Positions 41,981 to 54,047 are shown, counted from the first letter of the stretch. The stretch: DNA of 64,000 nt from Rhinopithecus roxellana (GCF_007565055.1 NC_044554.1:54841676-54905675); one strand, 5' to 3'. Made by a program: numbers and translations. The notes: a model not told the origin generated them from the sequence alone.

Positions 41981-42274
41981 TGTTTCTGACATTTGAATAG
42001 CATAAAATACTGCTAATTCTTCATTGTGTCTCCAGAGTTCCAGTCCCACATAGCCAACATCTTATTGAACATTTATGCTTTATAAGGATAAGATGCTGAA
42101 ATTTTCTTTGAGGGTGGAAGTAGTTGCCACCTGATCCTCCTTTCCTTAGTGTGTCTCCTTGAAAACAGACCCAATGTGAGGCCCCATCTTTGGCTTTCAT
42201 GCTGCTAAGTCATGAGCCATCTGGTCCTTGCAACCATAAACATCTACCTCTGAAATTAATTAAGAAATCCTGGG
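41981..42274. other. Unassigned sequence
   Basis: No feature supported. Confidence 0.5.
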
Positions 42275-42554
42275 GCCAGGCATGGTGACTCACGTCTGTA
42301 ATCTCAGCACTTTGGGAGGCTGAGGTGGGTGGATCACGAGGTCAGGAGATTGAGACCATCCTGGCTAACATGGTGAAACCTTGTCTCTACTAAAAATACA
42401 AAAAAATTATCTGGGTGTGGTGGCGGGTGCCTGTAGTCCCAGCTACTTGGGAGGCTGAGGCAGGAGAATGGCATGAACCCAGGAGGTGGAGCTTGCAGTG
42501 AGCCAAGATTGCACCATTGCACTCCGGCCTGGTCAACAGAGCGAGACTCCACCT

Positions 42555-42598
<44 letters not shown>

Positions 42599-42600
42599 AA
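42275..42600 (+). mobile_element. AluY-like Alu with 40-A tail
   Basis: Full Alu with an unusually long, almost pure A tail, so it is probably young. Confidence 0.94.
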
Positions 42601-42686
42601 CCATCAGAAGATAGAGAGGAGATAGATAATTGGAGATAATTATAAGGCATGTCCATATATCTATCAAGGAGCTAAGACACAGGGTC

Positions 42687-43144
42687 TGTATTAATCAGGG
42701 TTGTCTAGAGGGACAGAACTAATAGAATATATATATATATGTGTGCGTGTGTGTATATATATATATCTGGAGGGGAGTTTATTAAGTTGTATTAACTCAC
42801 ATGATCACAAGGTCCCACAATAGGCCATCTGCAAGCTGAAGAGCAAGGAAGCCAGTCTGAGTCCCAAAGCTGAAGAACTTGGAGTCCAGTGTTCGAGGAC
42901 AAGAAGCATTCAGCATGGGAGAAAGGTGTAGGTTCAGAGGCTAAATCAGTCTAGCCTTTTCACGTTTTTCTGCCTGCACTGGCAGCTGATTAGATAGTGC
43001 CCACCCAGATTAAGGGTGGGTCTGCCTTTCCCAGCCCACTGACTCAAATGTTAATCTCCTTCAGTCACATCCTCACAGACGCACCCAGGATCAATACTTT
43101 GCATTCTTCAATCCAATCGACTTGACACAATATTAACCATCACA
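42687..43144 (-). mobile_element. MLT2-type LTR (3' LTR of ERV-L)
   Basis: The inverse of an MLT2A-like LTR: plus strand tgtattaatcagggttgtct at the left, taaccatcaca at the right, 458 bp, with an (AT)n/(GT)n tract at 42728-42766. Next to it inside lies the polypurine tract, read on the minus strand as tgacaaggggtagact (43145-43160). Confidence 0.92.
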
Positions 43145-43629
43145 AGTCTACCCCTTGTCAACTTGAACCCATACACATCTCCTGAGATCATACATAATCT
43201 TCAAATAAAGACAATAATAAGGTCATAATTACACCTAACATAATACAGTTATCCTTCATACAACCAGAAATGCACCAATCCCCAACCCAAATGCTATTAT
43301 ATAAAGTTAACAATACTTAAATAGTGATATGAAGTCAATAAATCTTATGTCACATGATAAAGGAAAAAGGAAATAAAATGCAGCTATTTTCATAGTACAA
43401 GTGTATACATGCACAACCATGTTTTTAACAAAGGAAGGAGGAAATACTCATGACAATTACAGTCCTCCTTTCTGCAACTGGTCACATGGTCATAGCTGCT
43501 ATTGATGACTATCTTTTTTTACTGCCCATTCTGTATTCTGTTTGCCTTCAGCAAGCATCTCAGCAGGTTGTGTTTTTTTTCCTGATGGAGTGACCAAAGC
43601 CTTCATTCCTGAAGGGTCTGGGCCATTTG

Positions 43630-43920
43630 TAGTTGTGTCTGGATTGGACTGTTGTATAGTTTCCCACTGACCTTAATCACAGGGCATGGTAATACTAAGA
43701 GATGCCCTAGTGGACCTCCCGTATTCTATGCATACCCTTCCTTACCTCCATTGTGGAGTAGTAGACTGCTTTCATCTTGATAGTTCAGGTCAGTCACTCC
43801 AGCCAACACTGTAACTCCCTCCTTAGCCTGTTGACTTAAAGATAGGAGGAGCCCAAAGTGTCCAGGTGGCAATCTTTGTTGTGTCTCTTGGTGGCAGCAT
43901 TTCTCCCTCTGGAACTGTGA
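43630..43920 (-). pseudogene. ERV-L dUTPase-like remnant
   Basis: Downstream of integrase the minus-strand translation has a stretch like the third dUTPase motif (VLAGVTDLNYQDE) near 43765-43810, broken by a later stop. ERV-L elements are known to carry a dUTPase at this place. The key D of the motif appears as L-N-Y in context, so it is decayed. Confidence 0.6.
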
Positions 43921-43923
43921 CCT

Positions 43924-44480
43924 CTAGGCTAGTAGATGTAATGTCGTGGGAATAAGAAGCGTAAATTTTGCTAGTGGATCACTAGGGGTGATGGTGAGTG
44001 GTGCCACTTCCACTTCCACACCTTGATTCCTGGACCTGTGAATCCTGGCTATGGGAGAAACAGTACCATGTATTGGATGCTGATTCAGAGCATACAGGGC
44101 CTTCTGGTGAACTTTGCTCCAGACTTGAAAAGTATTGTCACCTAGTTGGCATTGTAATTGTGACTTCAAAAGGCTATTCCACCATTCTATAAATCCAGCT
44201 GCTTCAGGATGATGGGGAATATGGTAAGACCAGGGAATTCCATGAGCATGAGCCCACTGCTGCACTTCTTTAGCCATAAAGTGAGTGCCTTGATCAGAGG
44301 CAATGCTGTGTGGAATACCATGACGATGGATAAGGATGTGAATCCATGGATGGTAGTCTTGGCAGAAGCATTGCATGCAGGATAGGCAAATCCATATGCG
44401 GAGTAAGTGTCTGTTCCAGTGAGGACAAACCTCTGCCCTTTCCATGATGGAAGAGGCCCAATATAATCAACCTGCCTCCA
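43924..44480 (-). pseudogene. ERV-L integrase remnant
   Basis: The catalytic triad is still readable but in separate frames: VDYIGPLP with the first Asp at 44466-44468, SIASDQGTHF with the second, and GFIEWWNSL with the Glu. The open piece 43924-44445 holds the last two. Confidence 0.9.
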
Positions 44481-44568
44481 GGTAGCTGGCTGATCTCCCT
44501 AGGAATGGTGCCATACTGAGGGCTCAGTATTGGTCTCTGCTGCTGGCAAATTGGGCACTCACCAGTGG

Positions 44569-45190
44569 CTATAGCCAGGTCAGCCTTGGTGAGTGGAAGT
44601 CCATGTTGCTGAGCCTATGCATAACCTCCATCCCTACCACCATGGCCACTTTGTGGGCCCATTGGGTGATGACAGAGGTGGCTGGGGAAAGAGGCTGGGT
44701 GGTGTCCACAGAACGAGTTATCTTATCCACTTGATTATTAAAATCCTCCTCTGCTGAAGTCACCCTTTGGTGAGCACTCACATGGAATACAAATAACTTC
44801 ACAGTTTTTGAGCACTCAGAGAGTTCTTTCCACATATTTCTTCCGCAAATTTCTTTGTCACCAATTTCCCAATCATCCTTCTTCCAAGTCCCTGACTATC
44901 CAGCCAAACCATTGGCTGCAGCCTATGAATTAGTACATAATCGTACATCTGGCCATTCCTCCTTCCATGTAATGTGCACAACCAGGTGCACTGCTTGAAG
45001 TTATGCCCACTGGTAAGATTTTCCTTCACTGTTGTCCTTCAGGGATGTCCTAGAGAGGGGCTGCAGTGCTACAGCTGTCTGCTTTCCGGTGGTGCCTGCA
45101 TATCGTGCAGAGCCATCTGTGAACCAGGCCCTAGTCTTCTCTTCCTCTTTCAATTGATCATAGGGAACTCTCCATGAGGCCATCGGTACA
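44569..45190 (-). pseudogene. ERV-L RNase H remnant
   Basis: The block FTDGSA (TDGSA at 45106-45120) is intact in a short frame. Further conserved text follows leftward in other frames (44799-45029 and 44569-44835, which ends HRVTSAEED-like as QRVTSAEED, then FNNQVDKI). Confidence 0.88.
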
Positions 45191-45299
45191 GGCTAGGGGA
45201 GAGAAGGCAGGGTGGCAGGAGTGAAGACCATGGGCATTTGAGCCACTTCCTTATGTAACTTACTTGTGCCTTCAGGACCTGCTTGAACCCAATCACGTA

Positions 45300-46400
45300 T
45301 ATACTACTTCCATTTGATGATGGAACACTGCTGTGCACCACTCACTTTATGGCTAGATGGGTCAGAAAGCAGCCAGTTAATGATAGGCAGTTCAGGTCGC
45401 ATGGTGACTTGATGACCCATCATCAAACGTTCAGTTACCACCAAAGCCCAGTAAGAGGCCAAGAGCTGCCTCTCAAAAGGAGAGTAGTTATCTGCAGAAG
45501 ACAGGAGGTCCTTGCTCCAAAATCTTAGAGGCCTCCGCTGTGATTCACCAATGGGGGCCTTCCAAAGGCTCCAAATAGCATCCCTATCTGCCACTGACAC
45601 CTCAAGCACCATTGGATCTGCTGGGTCATATGGCCTAAATGGCAGAGCAGCTTGCACAGCAGCCTGAACCTGTTGCAGAGCCTTCTTCTGTTCTGGACCC
45701 CACTCAAAACTGGCGGCTTTTTGGATTACTGAATATACTCAATAAATGAGCTGGAGTAACATACCCAAATGAGGAATGTGTTGCCTCCAAAATCCAAATT
45801 GGCCCACTAGGCATTGTATCTCTTTCTTGGTTATAGGAGGGGCCAAATACAGCAACTTATCATTCACCTTAGAAGGCCTATCTCCACAGGCCCCGCACTA
45901 CTAAACCCCTGGAAATTTTACTGAGGTAGAAGTTCTCTGAATTTTAGTGAGATTTATTTCCTGTCCTCTGGCATGCAAGTGTCTTACCAATAAGTCCAGT
46001 GTGTTTGCTCAATGGATCCAATCAGCATAATGTCATCAATGTAATGGATCATTGTGATATCTTGCAGAAGCAAAAAGCAATCCAGGTCTGTCCAAATAAG
46101 ATTATGACACAAAGCCAGAGAGTTGATATGCCCTGAGGTAGGACAGCAAAGGTATATTGCTGGCCTTGCCAGCTGAAGGCAAATGGCTTCTGGTGGGCCT
46201 TATGGATGGGAATGGAGAAAAAGGCATTTGCCAAGTCAGTGGCTACATACCAGGTACCAGGAGGTGTGTTGATTTGCTGAAGCAATGAACCACGTCTGGT
46301 ACAGCAGCTGCAGTTGAAGTCACCACTTGGTTGAGCTTACAATAATCCACTGTCATTCTTCAAGATCCATCTGTCTTCTGCACAGGCTGAATGGGAGAGT
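45300..46400 (-). pseudogene. ERV-L reverse transcriptase remnant
   Basis: The palm motif ATDLANAFFSIP and the LPQG block lie in the open piece 46049-46285. YIDD is preserved in DNA at 46032-46043 but lies outside that frame. The connection part is seen at 45304-45707 (LLASYWALVVTE). Confidence 0.9.
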
Positions 46401-46421
46401 TGAACAGGGATGTGGTGGGAA

Positions 46422-46920
46422 TCACTGCCCCGTGTCTTTCAAGTCCTTGATAGTGGCACTAATTTCCACAATTCCTCCAGGGATGTGATATTGTTTTTGA
46501 TTTACTATTTTCCTAGGTAGAGGCAGCTCTAATGGCTTCCATTTGGCCTTTCCCACCATAATAGCTCTCATCCTACCAGTCAGTGAGCCAGTGTGGGGAT
46601 TCTGCCAGCTGCTAAGTTTGTCTATGCCAATTATGCATTCTGGCACTGAGGAAGTGACCACAGGATGAAGCCGGGGACCCACTGGACCCACTGTAAATTG
46701 AACCTGAGCTAAAACTCCATTAATTACCTGACCCCCCCCAAGCCCCTACTTTAACTAGAGGACCACAATGACGTTTGGGTCCCCTGGAATCAAGGTCAGC
46801 TCAGAGCCAGTGTCCAGTAATCCTCAAAATGATAATTTCCCTTTCCCCAGTGCACGGTTACCCTGGTAATAGCCAGAGGTCTCCTCGGAGAAGGATGGGA
46901 GAAAGATTAACAGCATAAAT
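46422..46920 (-). pseudogene. ERV-L protease remnant
   Basis: The aspartic protease active site reads LDTGSEL (DTG at 46806-46814). The C-terminal part is open at 46422-46691. It is cut upstream by the Alu at 46924. Confidence 0.82.
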
Positions 46921-46923
46921 TGG

Positions 46924-47222
46924 GCCAAGTGTGGTGGCTCTTGCCTATAATCTCAGCACTTTGGGAGGCCAATGTGGGTGGATCACCTGAGGTCAGGTGA
47001 GTTCGAGACTAGCCTGGCCAACATGGTGAAACCCCATCTCTCCTAAAAAAACAAAAGTTAGCCAGGCATGGTGGAACATGCCTGTAATCCCAGCTACTTA
47101 GGAGGCTGAGGCAGGAGAATCACTTGAACCTGGGAGGCAGAGGTTGCAGCGAGCAGAGATCATGCCACTGCACTCCAGCCTGGGTGATAGAGTGAAGCTC
47201 CATCTCAAAAAAAAAAAAAAAA
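46924..47222 (+). mobile_element. Alu in ERV-L
   Basis: Full Alu flanked by similar sequence (attaacagcataaattgg / gatgaacagcataaatcg): target duplication aacagcataaat. Confidence 0.95.
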
Positions 47223-48934
47223 GATGAACAGCATAAATCGTCAGTAGTGTAGTGGGGTCCTTCCTCAAGGGGACCCAGCCTCCCCTTCATTCAAGGGGTT
47301 CTGGGCCTGTAAACTGGCTCAAGTCTGGAAATTGGATTGAGGGACCATGATTCTGTTTTTATAATTCAAATTAGTCTTTTGTCCATTCAACCTGGAAGTT
47401 TTCTGCTTATATAAATCAAGTAGGAATGCAGTTGGCTTCCTATCAATTTCACTTCTAGGAACACTGATTAATTAGCCGATGCCAGAGCTCTATGTGAGTC
47501 AGACTATTTTGATTGCTGCTTTGTCTCTGCTGTCCACTTACGGTAGCTACGCTCACCTTGCCTTTGATGGTTGAGTGCTGCCACTTGGCCTCTGCCACCT
47601 CGGGATTCGATTATTCCCCATTACATTTAAATTTTGTAGTTAAGTAAATGTAGTTCCCACTGTTAGATCTGACATACAGAGAAGAGCAATTACAGAGCTC
47701 TTTAAAGATGCAGGTGCTGCCTTCACAAATCTATTTTGCGTGACATTGATCAAGGTTATATCTTCTGGACCTTCCCAGCTGGCATGAGTAGGTCTAAACT
47801 GACTAATCCACTCCATCATCCCAATCTCCCTAAGCCTTTGGATCCCTTCCTCTACATCAGACCAGGGGAGATCAGGCATTTCCAGCTCACTCACAGTGGA
47901 CCATCTTTTAATTCATATTTCAGCTAACGAAGCAAATAAACTATTAGAACCTTTTTTTAACTCCCCGAGCTGCAACATTAAATGCAAGATCCCTACTTAA
48001 TAGGCCCAAATCAATAAATTCAGTCTGATCCAACTCTATGTTCCTTCCATCGTAACCCCACACCCTTAGTATCCATTCCCATGCCTATTCTCCAGATTTC
48101 TGCTTATATAAATTAGAAAACTCAAGCAGTTCTTTTTTGAGTGTAGTATACCTCCTTATGGGTCACACTCTGAACCTCACCTCTAGGGGCCCACTGGGAC
48201 TTTAGTCTAGTTATAGGTCTAGGAGCAAACTGGGGTGTTGGGGGTGGCTCCTGAGGGAATCAACATTATCTTGCCTGGAAACTGCCTCAGGGGAGGCCAT
48301 CACTGTTGCCTCAGGCAGCACAGGGTTTATCTCCTCAGACAAAGGTGGAAAGTCTGGTGGCAGTATGGGTTGGGGAGGGTATGTTGCCACTACTGGGGAT
48401 GGGGAAGCTGTTGCTTCTGGCAAAAAAAGATTCATCAGAGTTTACAAGCTTAGTGTCTCAGGCTCCTCCCACATGTCCCCATTCCGAGTTGCAGGGTCCC
48501 ATTCTTTTCCAGTCAATGCTCTCACTTTAACAGTAGACACCTGGCGAGGCTATGCATGTACCTTTCATTGCAGTCAGCCACTCACATGATAAGAGCTTGT
48601 GCCTGTCTTTTCACAATTTCAGCCCTTTCTCTACAGGAGGTAAGACTCTCACTCAGGACAATCTTAGCAGATTTGAGGCTCCGTATCAGCTTCTGAAGCC
48701 AGGAATTAGAATCCCTGACTTCATATTTTCTTTCATCACTTTGTCCAATGAACTTAGGGGGAACCAACCAACTTCATGATGTTCCTTGGTTCTCCACATA
48801 TAGTCAAAGGTATTATGTATAGGTTCACTAAACTCCTTGCCTCTCATGAGCAGTAGTAAATCAGGAGTGTCAAATGCATTTATTTTGTATAACTCTCTAA
48901 ACAGTTCATGCCAACGACTATCGGTGTTCTCCAT
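47223..48934 (-). pseudogene. ERV-L gag remnant
   Basis: The N-terminus is open at 48686-48934 from a Met at 48934 (MENTDSRWHELFREL). A proline-rich linker lies at 48211-48435 (PPQPILPPDFPPL) and a capsid-like part at 47640-47894. Frames are disconnected by stops and indels. The region from 47223 to about 47640 would be nucleocapsid and is decayed. Confidence 0.85.
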
Positions 48935-49043
48935 AATATTAAAAGTAGAGTCTTTAGCATTTTTGGGTCTAATATTAAGCAGCCAACTCCAGAAGCCCCA
49001 AAATCAATGAAAAAACTCCATCCTTAAGGTTCTGTTTCTCTGG

Positions 49044-49060
49044 AACCATTTCTGGTACTA
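49044..49060 (-). other. ERV-L primer-binding site, tRNA-Leu type
   Basis: The minus strand reads tagtaccagaaatggtt just inside the LTR stub. ERV-L is named for its Leu primer; one or two changes from the tRNA 3' complement. Confidence 0.65.
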
Positions 49061-49066
49061 AAATCT

Positions 49067-49207
49067 ATATTAGTCAGGATTCTCTAGAGGGACAGGACTA
49101 ATAGCATATAAATAAATATATATAATCTCTATATTATATTATGTATTATATATATGTAATATATATATCTGATTAGTTCCATCCCTCTAGAGAACCCTGA
49201 CTAAAAG
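49067..49207. repeat. Inverted MLT2 LTR tips around an AT-rich loop
   Basis: 49069-49103 is the last ~35 bp of the 5' LTR in minus sense. 49172-49206 is the same tip in plus sense (attagttccatccctctag...). About 68 bp of (AT)-rich sequence lie between. The rest of the 5' LTR is absent. Confidence 0.88.
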
Positions 49208-49252
49208 ATATATGTTTGTGTGTGTGTATATATATATATACACACACACATA
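49208..49252. repeat. (GT)n(AT)n(CA)n
   Basis: tgtgtgtgtgtatatatatatatacacacacac; a self-complementary compound microsatellite. Confidence 0.92.
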
Positions 49253-49351
49253 TAACAAGAGAATAACATGATCTGATACATGTTTTATAAGGCTTCCTGA
49301 ATCTATTTTCAAACTGATCAGAGTAGTCTTTCTTATTTTTGCTTCCTGTTA

Positions 49352-49644
49352 CTCTTTTTGAGACAGAGTCTTGCTCTGTCACCCTGGCTTGAATGCTGTG
49401 GTATAACCGTGGCTCACTGTAGCTTCAACCTCCCAGGCTCAAGCAATTCCCCAACCTCAGCCTTCTGAGTAGCTGGGACCACGGGTGTGTGCCACCATGC
49501 CTGGTTAATTTTCAACCATTTTTTGTAGAGATGAGGGTCTCACTATGTTGCCCAGGCTGGTCTTGAGCTCCTAGGCTCAAGTAATTGTCTGACTTTGGCC
49601 TCCCAAAGTGCTGGTATTATAGGTGTGAGTTGTTGCACCCAGCC
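49352..49644 (-). mobile_element. Alu
   Basis: Minus-strand Alu, old (tttttgagacagagtcttgc to gttgcacccagccc). Confidence 0.92.
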
Positions 49645-49959
49645 CTCCTCTTCTTTTCTCTTCTTCCTATTTTGTCTTAATGAAAATAGCTTTACGGATT
49701 AGTCTGATGTAAAAAATTTATACACTTTTTGGGAATAGAAAAATTATTCTTTCTTTTTCTTTCTTAGTAAAAATTGAGTGAAATTCCTTCAGTAACATTT
49801 GGTACATTTAACTAATATTTTGGATTATTGAAGTAAAATATGCTCAGTCTATTTCTTGAATTTGAAACCATCCTCATGAAATAAATAAAACAAAATTGCT
49901 AGGTTTTAACAAAATTATAAGCTTGAATAGAAGCATAGTCAAACATAAACCAGCTAGCT
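49645..49959. other. Unassigned AT-rich sequence
   Basis: No feature supported. Confidence 0.5.
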
Positions 49960-50425
49960 TTTTAGCCCACTTCCTTACAGTTGCTGAATGCTTAAAAGTC
50001 ACATAGCCCCCGTCACAAGGTCCTAACTTCCCTTGTTTCTATAGATAACATTTTTAATGTTAAGAAAACTCAAGTTTTAAAATTTGAGATGTTTTCCATA
50101 TCCTGCATTCTGAGGATAACTGCCAGACTGAAAACTTTTCCAAGGAACTGACTCAGCACAGAATGTAGCTTCTACATTGTTGTGACTTCACCCCCACCCC
50201 CTAATCAGTCAGTGATCACAGCTTCTTATCCTTCTTCCCACTAAAACTCTCTTAAAAACCCATCCAAAACTCTTCAGGCAGGCATATTTGAGATTCGTCC
50301 AGTCTCCTGGTTTGACTGCCTTATGATTATTAAACTCTTTCTCTGCTGTAATCCCTGCTGTTTTGGTATATTGGTCTGTTACCACACAATGGGCTATGGA
50401 ACCTGGAGTCCTATAACAAATTGAA
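49960..50425 (+). mobile_element. ERV1-type LTR, family not named
   Basis: LTR-like end text: ccttatgattattaaactctttctctgctgtaatccc (polyadenylation region 50320-50356), then gtatattggtctgttaccacac and ggctatggaacctggagtcc. Left edge uncertain. Confidence 0.6.
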
Positions 50426-50720
50426 TCCCTTTAATATCTTTCCATTGTTCTTCTGATGAAGTTCACTTGCTCTACCTTTAGCTGTTTCTCTTCTTCATGC
50501 TCTACCTTCAGCCTCTTGTCACTTCCCTTTCCTTCTTCTGCAGACCCAGTACCTCACCTGGAGGCATTCTCCTCTACCTGGCTAACCCTTCTCCTGAAGT
50601 CTCTCAGTCCCTCCATACCAGCCTTTGTCACACTGTTTAGTAGTGCCTCTCTCTCTCTTACTGTGGACTGTAGGCTGTTTGAGGGCAGTCAGGGAAATTT
50701 TCCCTTGGCCCTGTTGACCT
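50426..50720 (+). repeat. Possible L2/MIR-age repeat
   Basis: A pyrimidine-rich stretch ending actgtggactgtaggctgtttgagggcag, which resembles the 3' part of L2-class repeats. Weak. Confidence 0.4.
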
Positions 50721-51790
50721 AAAAAAAAGAAGTGGAGGCAAGATTAATGTAAGAGTTTATTTGGGCCAAGCCTGAGGATTGCAACCTGGAACCATCGATT
50801 CAAATTGCTCTGATTACACACTCTGATTAACAGCAGTTACAAGTCAATTTTTAAAGGGAAAGAAGAGGCAGTTCCTGAGTTGTTTACCAAGAATTTAAAT
50901 AAAAATAACAAGCGATTGAATGGCTATACATTGTTCTTTGTATCACAAATTCCAGGAACATGAAGATAATGAGTGAGACAGCAAGTCAGGAACAAAAATG
51001 ACTTTAAACAATTGCCCCCAGGCATGAGTGGGAGGGAAAGGGGGCATGACTGAAGGCCTATACTCATGTCTCTCTGGGCCTGCATACCTTACATAGCTCT
51101 GACCACTCTAGGCTTTTTTTCTTTTCTCAGCCTTCTGAAGGGTCACTGAAAAATCAACTGACAAAAGGCAGATTAATAGAAGAAAAGCCATACAAATTTA
51201 TGAACGTGCATGGGGGAGAACCACAGAGTGATTATCCCAACCCCCTAATGGGGTTCAGAAGCCTATATACCCTTTTTCCAGGGGGAAGGAGGAGATGGGG
51301 AATATAGGCAATTTTTTTCAGGGGCAGTACATTATTTTAAGGGAGAATGAATGGACTAGAAAGACATAAATTAACTTGTAAATGATTCTCATGAGGCTGA
51401 GAGGCAGGTTTATCTTGTGAAACAAAATATAAGATCCCAAAGACAGGAAAAATGGCTGATGGTTTTTTAAACCATCTTGAGGTTACAGAAAGATTAGGGG
51501 CTTAGGTCACGGCAAAACGGGTTATGGTGGCAGAATGGGTTATGGTGGCAAAACAGGTTATGAGAGGTACAGAAGAGGCCCAGCTAGCAAAGGTCATCTT
51601 GTTATACAGATGAAACTGTGCAGGTAGCCACCCTCAGAGAGAATAGATGGTTAAGTGTTTCTTTCAGACTTGAAGGCATCAGACTTTCTGTTAATCTTTC
51701 CTAGATCTAGACAAGGGAGGGCCGCAGAGAAAGCCTGACTGCGTCAATGTTGATTCTCTACAGATGCAAATCTCCCTCACAAAAGGCAGC
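50721..51790 (-). mobile_element. ERV1-type LTR sequence, family not named
   Basis: About 1 kb containing gtaagagtttatttgggccaag and gggttatggtggc repeats near 51517-51560. It resembles inverted ERV1 LTR text, possibly two LTRs in tandem. Edges are not determined. Confidence 0.45.
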
Positions 51791-51879
51791 TTTTCAGCTC
51801 TTCTTGCATTTCCAGCCCCTCTGAACAGCCATCTTGAAACATGTCAAGAAAATATATTTTGGGATGAAATATTTTGGTT

Positions 51880-51965
51880 TTATTTGCCTGGGCATCCAGG
51901 TACCTAGTCCAGTTCCTGGTAATTTAGAGGCACTCAATGACCATTTTTGAATAAATGCATGAGAG
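51880..51965 (+). repeat. L2/MIR-like 3' fragment
   Basis: cctagtccagttcctggtaatttagaggcactcaatga...aataaatgcatgagagag, the common ending of these ancient repeats. Confidence 0.55.
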
Positions 51966-52249
51966 AGCTTTGATTCTAGATAATCCACTCAGGAGGTGCT
52001 TATTAAATATCTACTGGCTACCAGATTCAACTGGGCTCCCCTCCTTAAGTTGATCACAGTCTCCCGCCCCTTCTTCAGATGGAAATATCCCTGAGTTAGA
52101 GACAGTCCTACAGGCTGTGTCAGCTTGGTACCAATATGCTTTAAAGAGATCACCCTTTATCCTTCTGAGATTCCAAGCATTCTTATGATCTGATGTTTTG
52201 TCTATTAGCCATTTAGAAAAGACAAATCAGCGCCCTTTTCCCCCATTTA
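51966..52249. other. Unassigned sequence
   Basis: No feature supported. Confidence 0.5.
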
Positions 52250-52565
52250 AAGAAGTGTGATAAAATATATATAAGTTTTGCCTTTTAACCATTTTGTGTA
52301 CAATTCAGTCGTGCTAAAATACATTCACAAGGTTGTGCAATCATCACCACTATCCATTTCCAGAATGTTTTCATCACTCCAGACAGAGACTCTGTACTCA
52401 TTAAGCAATACTCTCCAGTGCTCCTACCCCCAGTCTCTCATGTACTTTCTGCCTCTATGTATTTGCCTATCCAGATATTTAATTTAAGTGGAATCATACA
52501 ATATTTGTCCTTTGGTGTCTGGCTTATTTCACTCAGCATAATGCTTTCAAGGTTGCAATGAGCCT
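52250..52565 (-). mobile_element. Old L1 3' region (L1ME-like)
   Basis: Inverse L1 3' UTR text: ttttaaccattttgtgtacaattcagtcgtgc, gcaatcatcaccactatcca, tggaatcatacaatatttg, cttatttcactcagcataatg. Confidence 0.75.
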
Positions 52566-52672
52566 TCTTATTTTCATTTTTACTTTTTTAAAAAAAAATA
52601 CGGGGAATAATGTTTGGTCTACTACCCATTTAGAGATAAATCAGTGCAACAATGTATTTTATTTTCATTTAT

Positions 52673-52974
52673 TACTTTTTTTTTTTTTTTTTTGAGGCAG
52701 AGTCTCACTCTGTCGCCGGGGCTGGAGTGCAGTGGCCGGATCTCAGCTCACTGCAAGCTCCGCCTCCCGGGTTTACGCCATTCTCCTGCCTCAGCCTCCC
52801 GAGTAGCTGGGGCTACAGGCGCCCAACACTTCACCCGGCTAGTTTTCGTATTTTTAGTAGAGACGGGGTTTCACCGTGTTAGCCAGGATGGTCTCAATTT
52901 CCTGACCTCGTGATCCGCCTGTCTTGGCCTCCCAAAGTGCTGGGATTACAGGCTTGAGCCACCGCGCCCGGCCA
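52673..52974 (-). mobile_element. AluYR
   Basis: Young minus-strand Alu with cercopithecoid markers (gtggccggatctcagctcac, gggtttacgcc, ggcttgagcc). Target attacttttt on both sides. Confidence 0.92.
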
Positions 52975-53559
52975 TTACTTTTTTTTTTTATAAAAGGGAG
53001 TAAATGCTTAAAATCCCTATTTTTTTTTCCCCCTTTCTTTAGAGAAACTAATTGCTTTTGGCTCACACATTTATGGTGTGTTCTTTCTATAGGAGCTTTA
53101 TTAGAGCTCCCAACTGCACTCCACAATTTCTCCCACTCCTGTGGGTGTTTGCTTACACTAACCATAGTAACAAGAATTCTGACCCTGGATCTGGGCAAAC
53201 AGATGACATTACTCATGAGATATCCTGCTTCTGCCTTCCAAAACTGGGGGTCTCCAGCAGTATCTCCAAGCTAGAACTAGGAGAAAATTTGGAGCTACCT
53301 GCTGTTCATTGACCTCTAGTTTCATTTCACTTCTCAATCACAATTTTTCTATCAACAGTCAACACTGAGATTGTGATCATTCTTTCAAGGTCTTTAGTTC
53401 TTTCAAAGTGTTTCATTGTCAGTTTTCATTAGTTTGGCCACACCTGGCTAGTGTAGTCATGGTAAGGTTCCTCAGCGACTCCTTCTAATTCTCATCACGT
53501 TTCCCTTCATATCTGCTCTCTTTCTCTCTTTTAGCAACATCAACAAAATAATAAACCAA
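52975..53559. other. Unassigned sequence
   Basis: Probably single copy. The open frames here show no recognisable protein. Confidence 0.5.
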
Positions 53560-53830
53560 AGTTTTATGGTGCTTTATATTTTCAATGTGATTTCCTCTAT
53601 ACCCATTAAATTTTATCCTCAAAACAATCTTTCCAAGGAGGTAGGGTGGGTTTTATTTTTCTCCTTTTGCAAATGAGGAGACCTTAGATATCAAGAATTT
53701 CAGTGATTTCACAAATTCATGCAGCCGGTAAGTGGCAGAGCCTGAACTGCAACCAAGATTTGTTATCAGTTGCTAGGCCCAGTCTTGCCTAGGCAATGCA
53801 AGAACTCAATAAATATTTGTTGAATGAATT
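53560..53830 (+). repeat. MIR/L2-type repeat
   Basis: MIR core text: gcaaatgaggagaccttaga, gattcacaaattcatgcagccggtaagtggcagagcctgaact, then ctcaataaatatttgttgaatgaa. Confidence 0.8.
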
Positions 53831-54047
53831 AGTGATGTGTTTTGTGCTTGCTCTTGTCTGATTGACGATTCCATGGGCAGCATTTTTTTGAGTAAGGAGA
53901 GCTTTTCTAGGTGTCTTGGTAATGCTGACTGTTGTTTGGACAAACTTTTCTATGGATAGTTGACCTTATCCAAGTCGCTGAATATCTTAAATTTGTAAAA
54001 ATTATCAGGAAATTGTAATAAACATGTAAGACAGACAGTTAAGAGGA
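53831..54047. other. Unassigned sequence
   Basis: No feature supported. Confidence 0.5.

Larger units (their letters stand above)
43145..49066 (-). mobile_element. ERV-L provirus internal region, near complete
   Basis: Read on the minus strand from right to left it shows primer site, gag, protease, RT, RNase H, integrase, dUTPase-like region and polypurine tract, about 5.6 kb once the Alu is subtracted. No env, as usual for ERV-L. All frames are broken. It is an ancient endogenous element of the ERV-L class, which predates primates. Confidence 0.92.

Noticed and set aside
52924..53274. 116-codon frame reaching beyond an Alu into single-copy sequence
   Set aside because: The first third is Alu and the rest has no recognisable motif or conserved neighbour.
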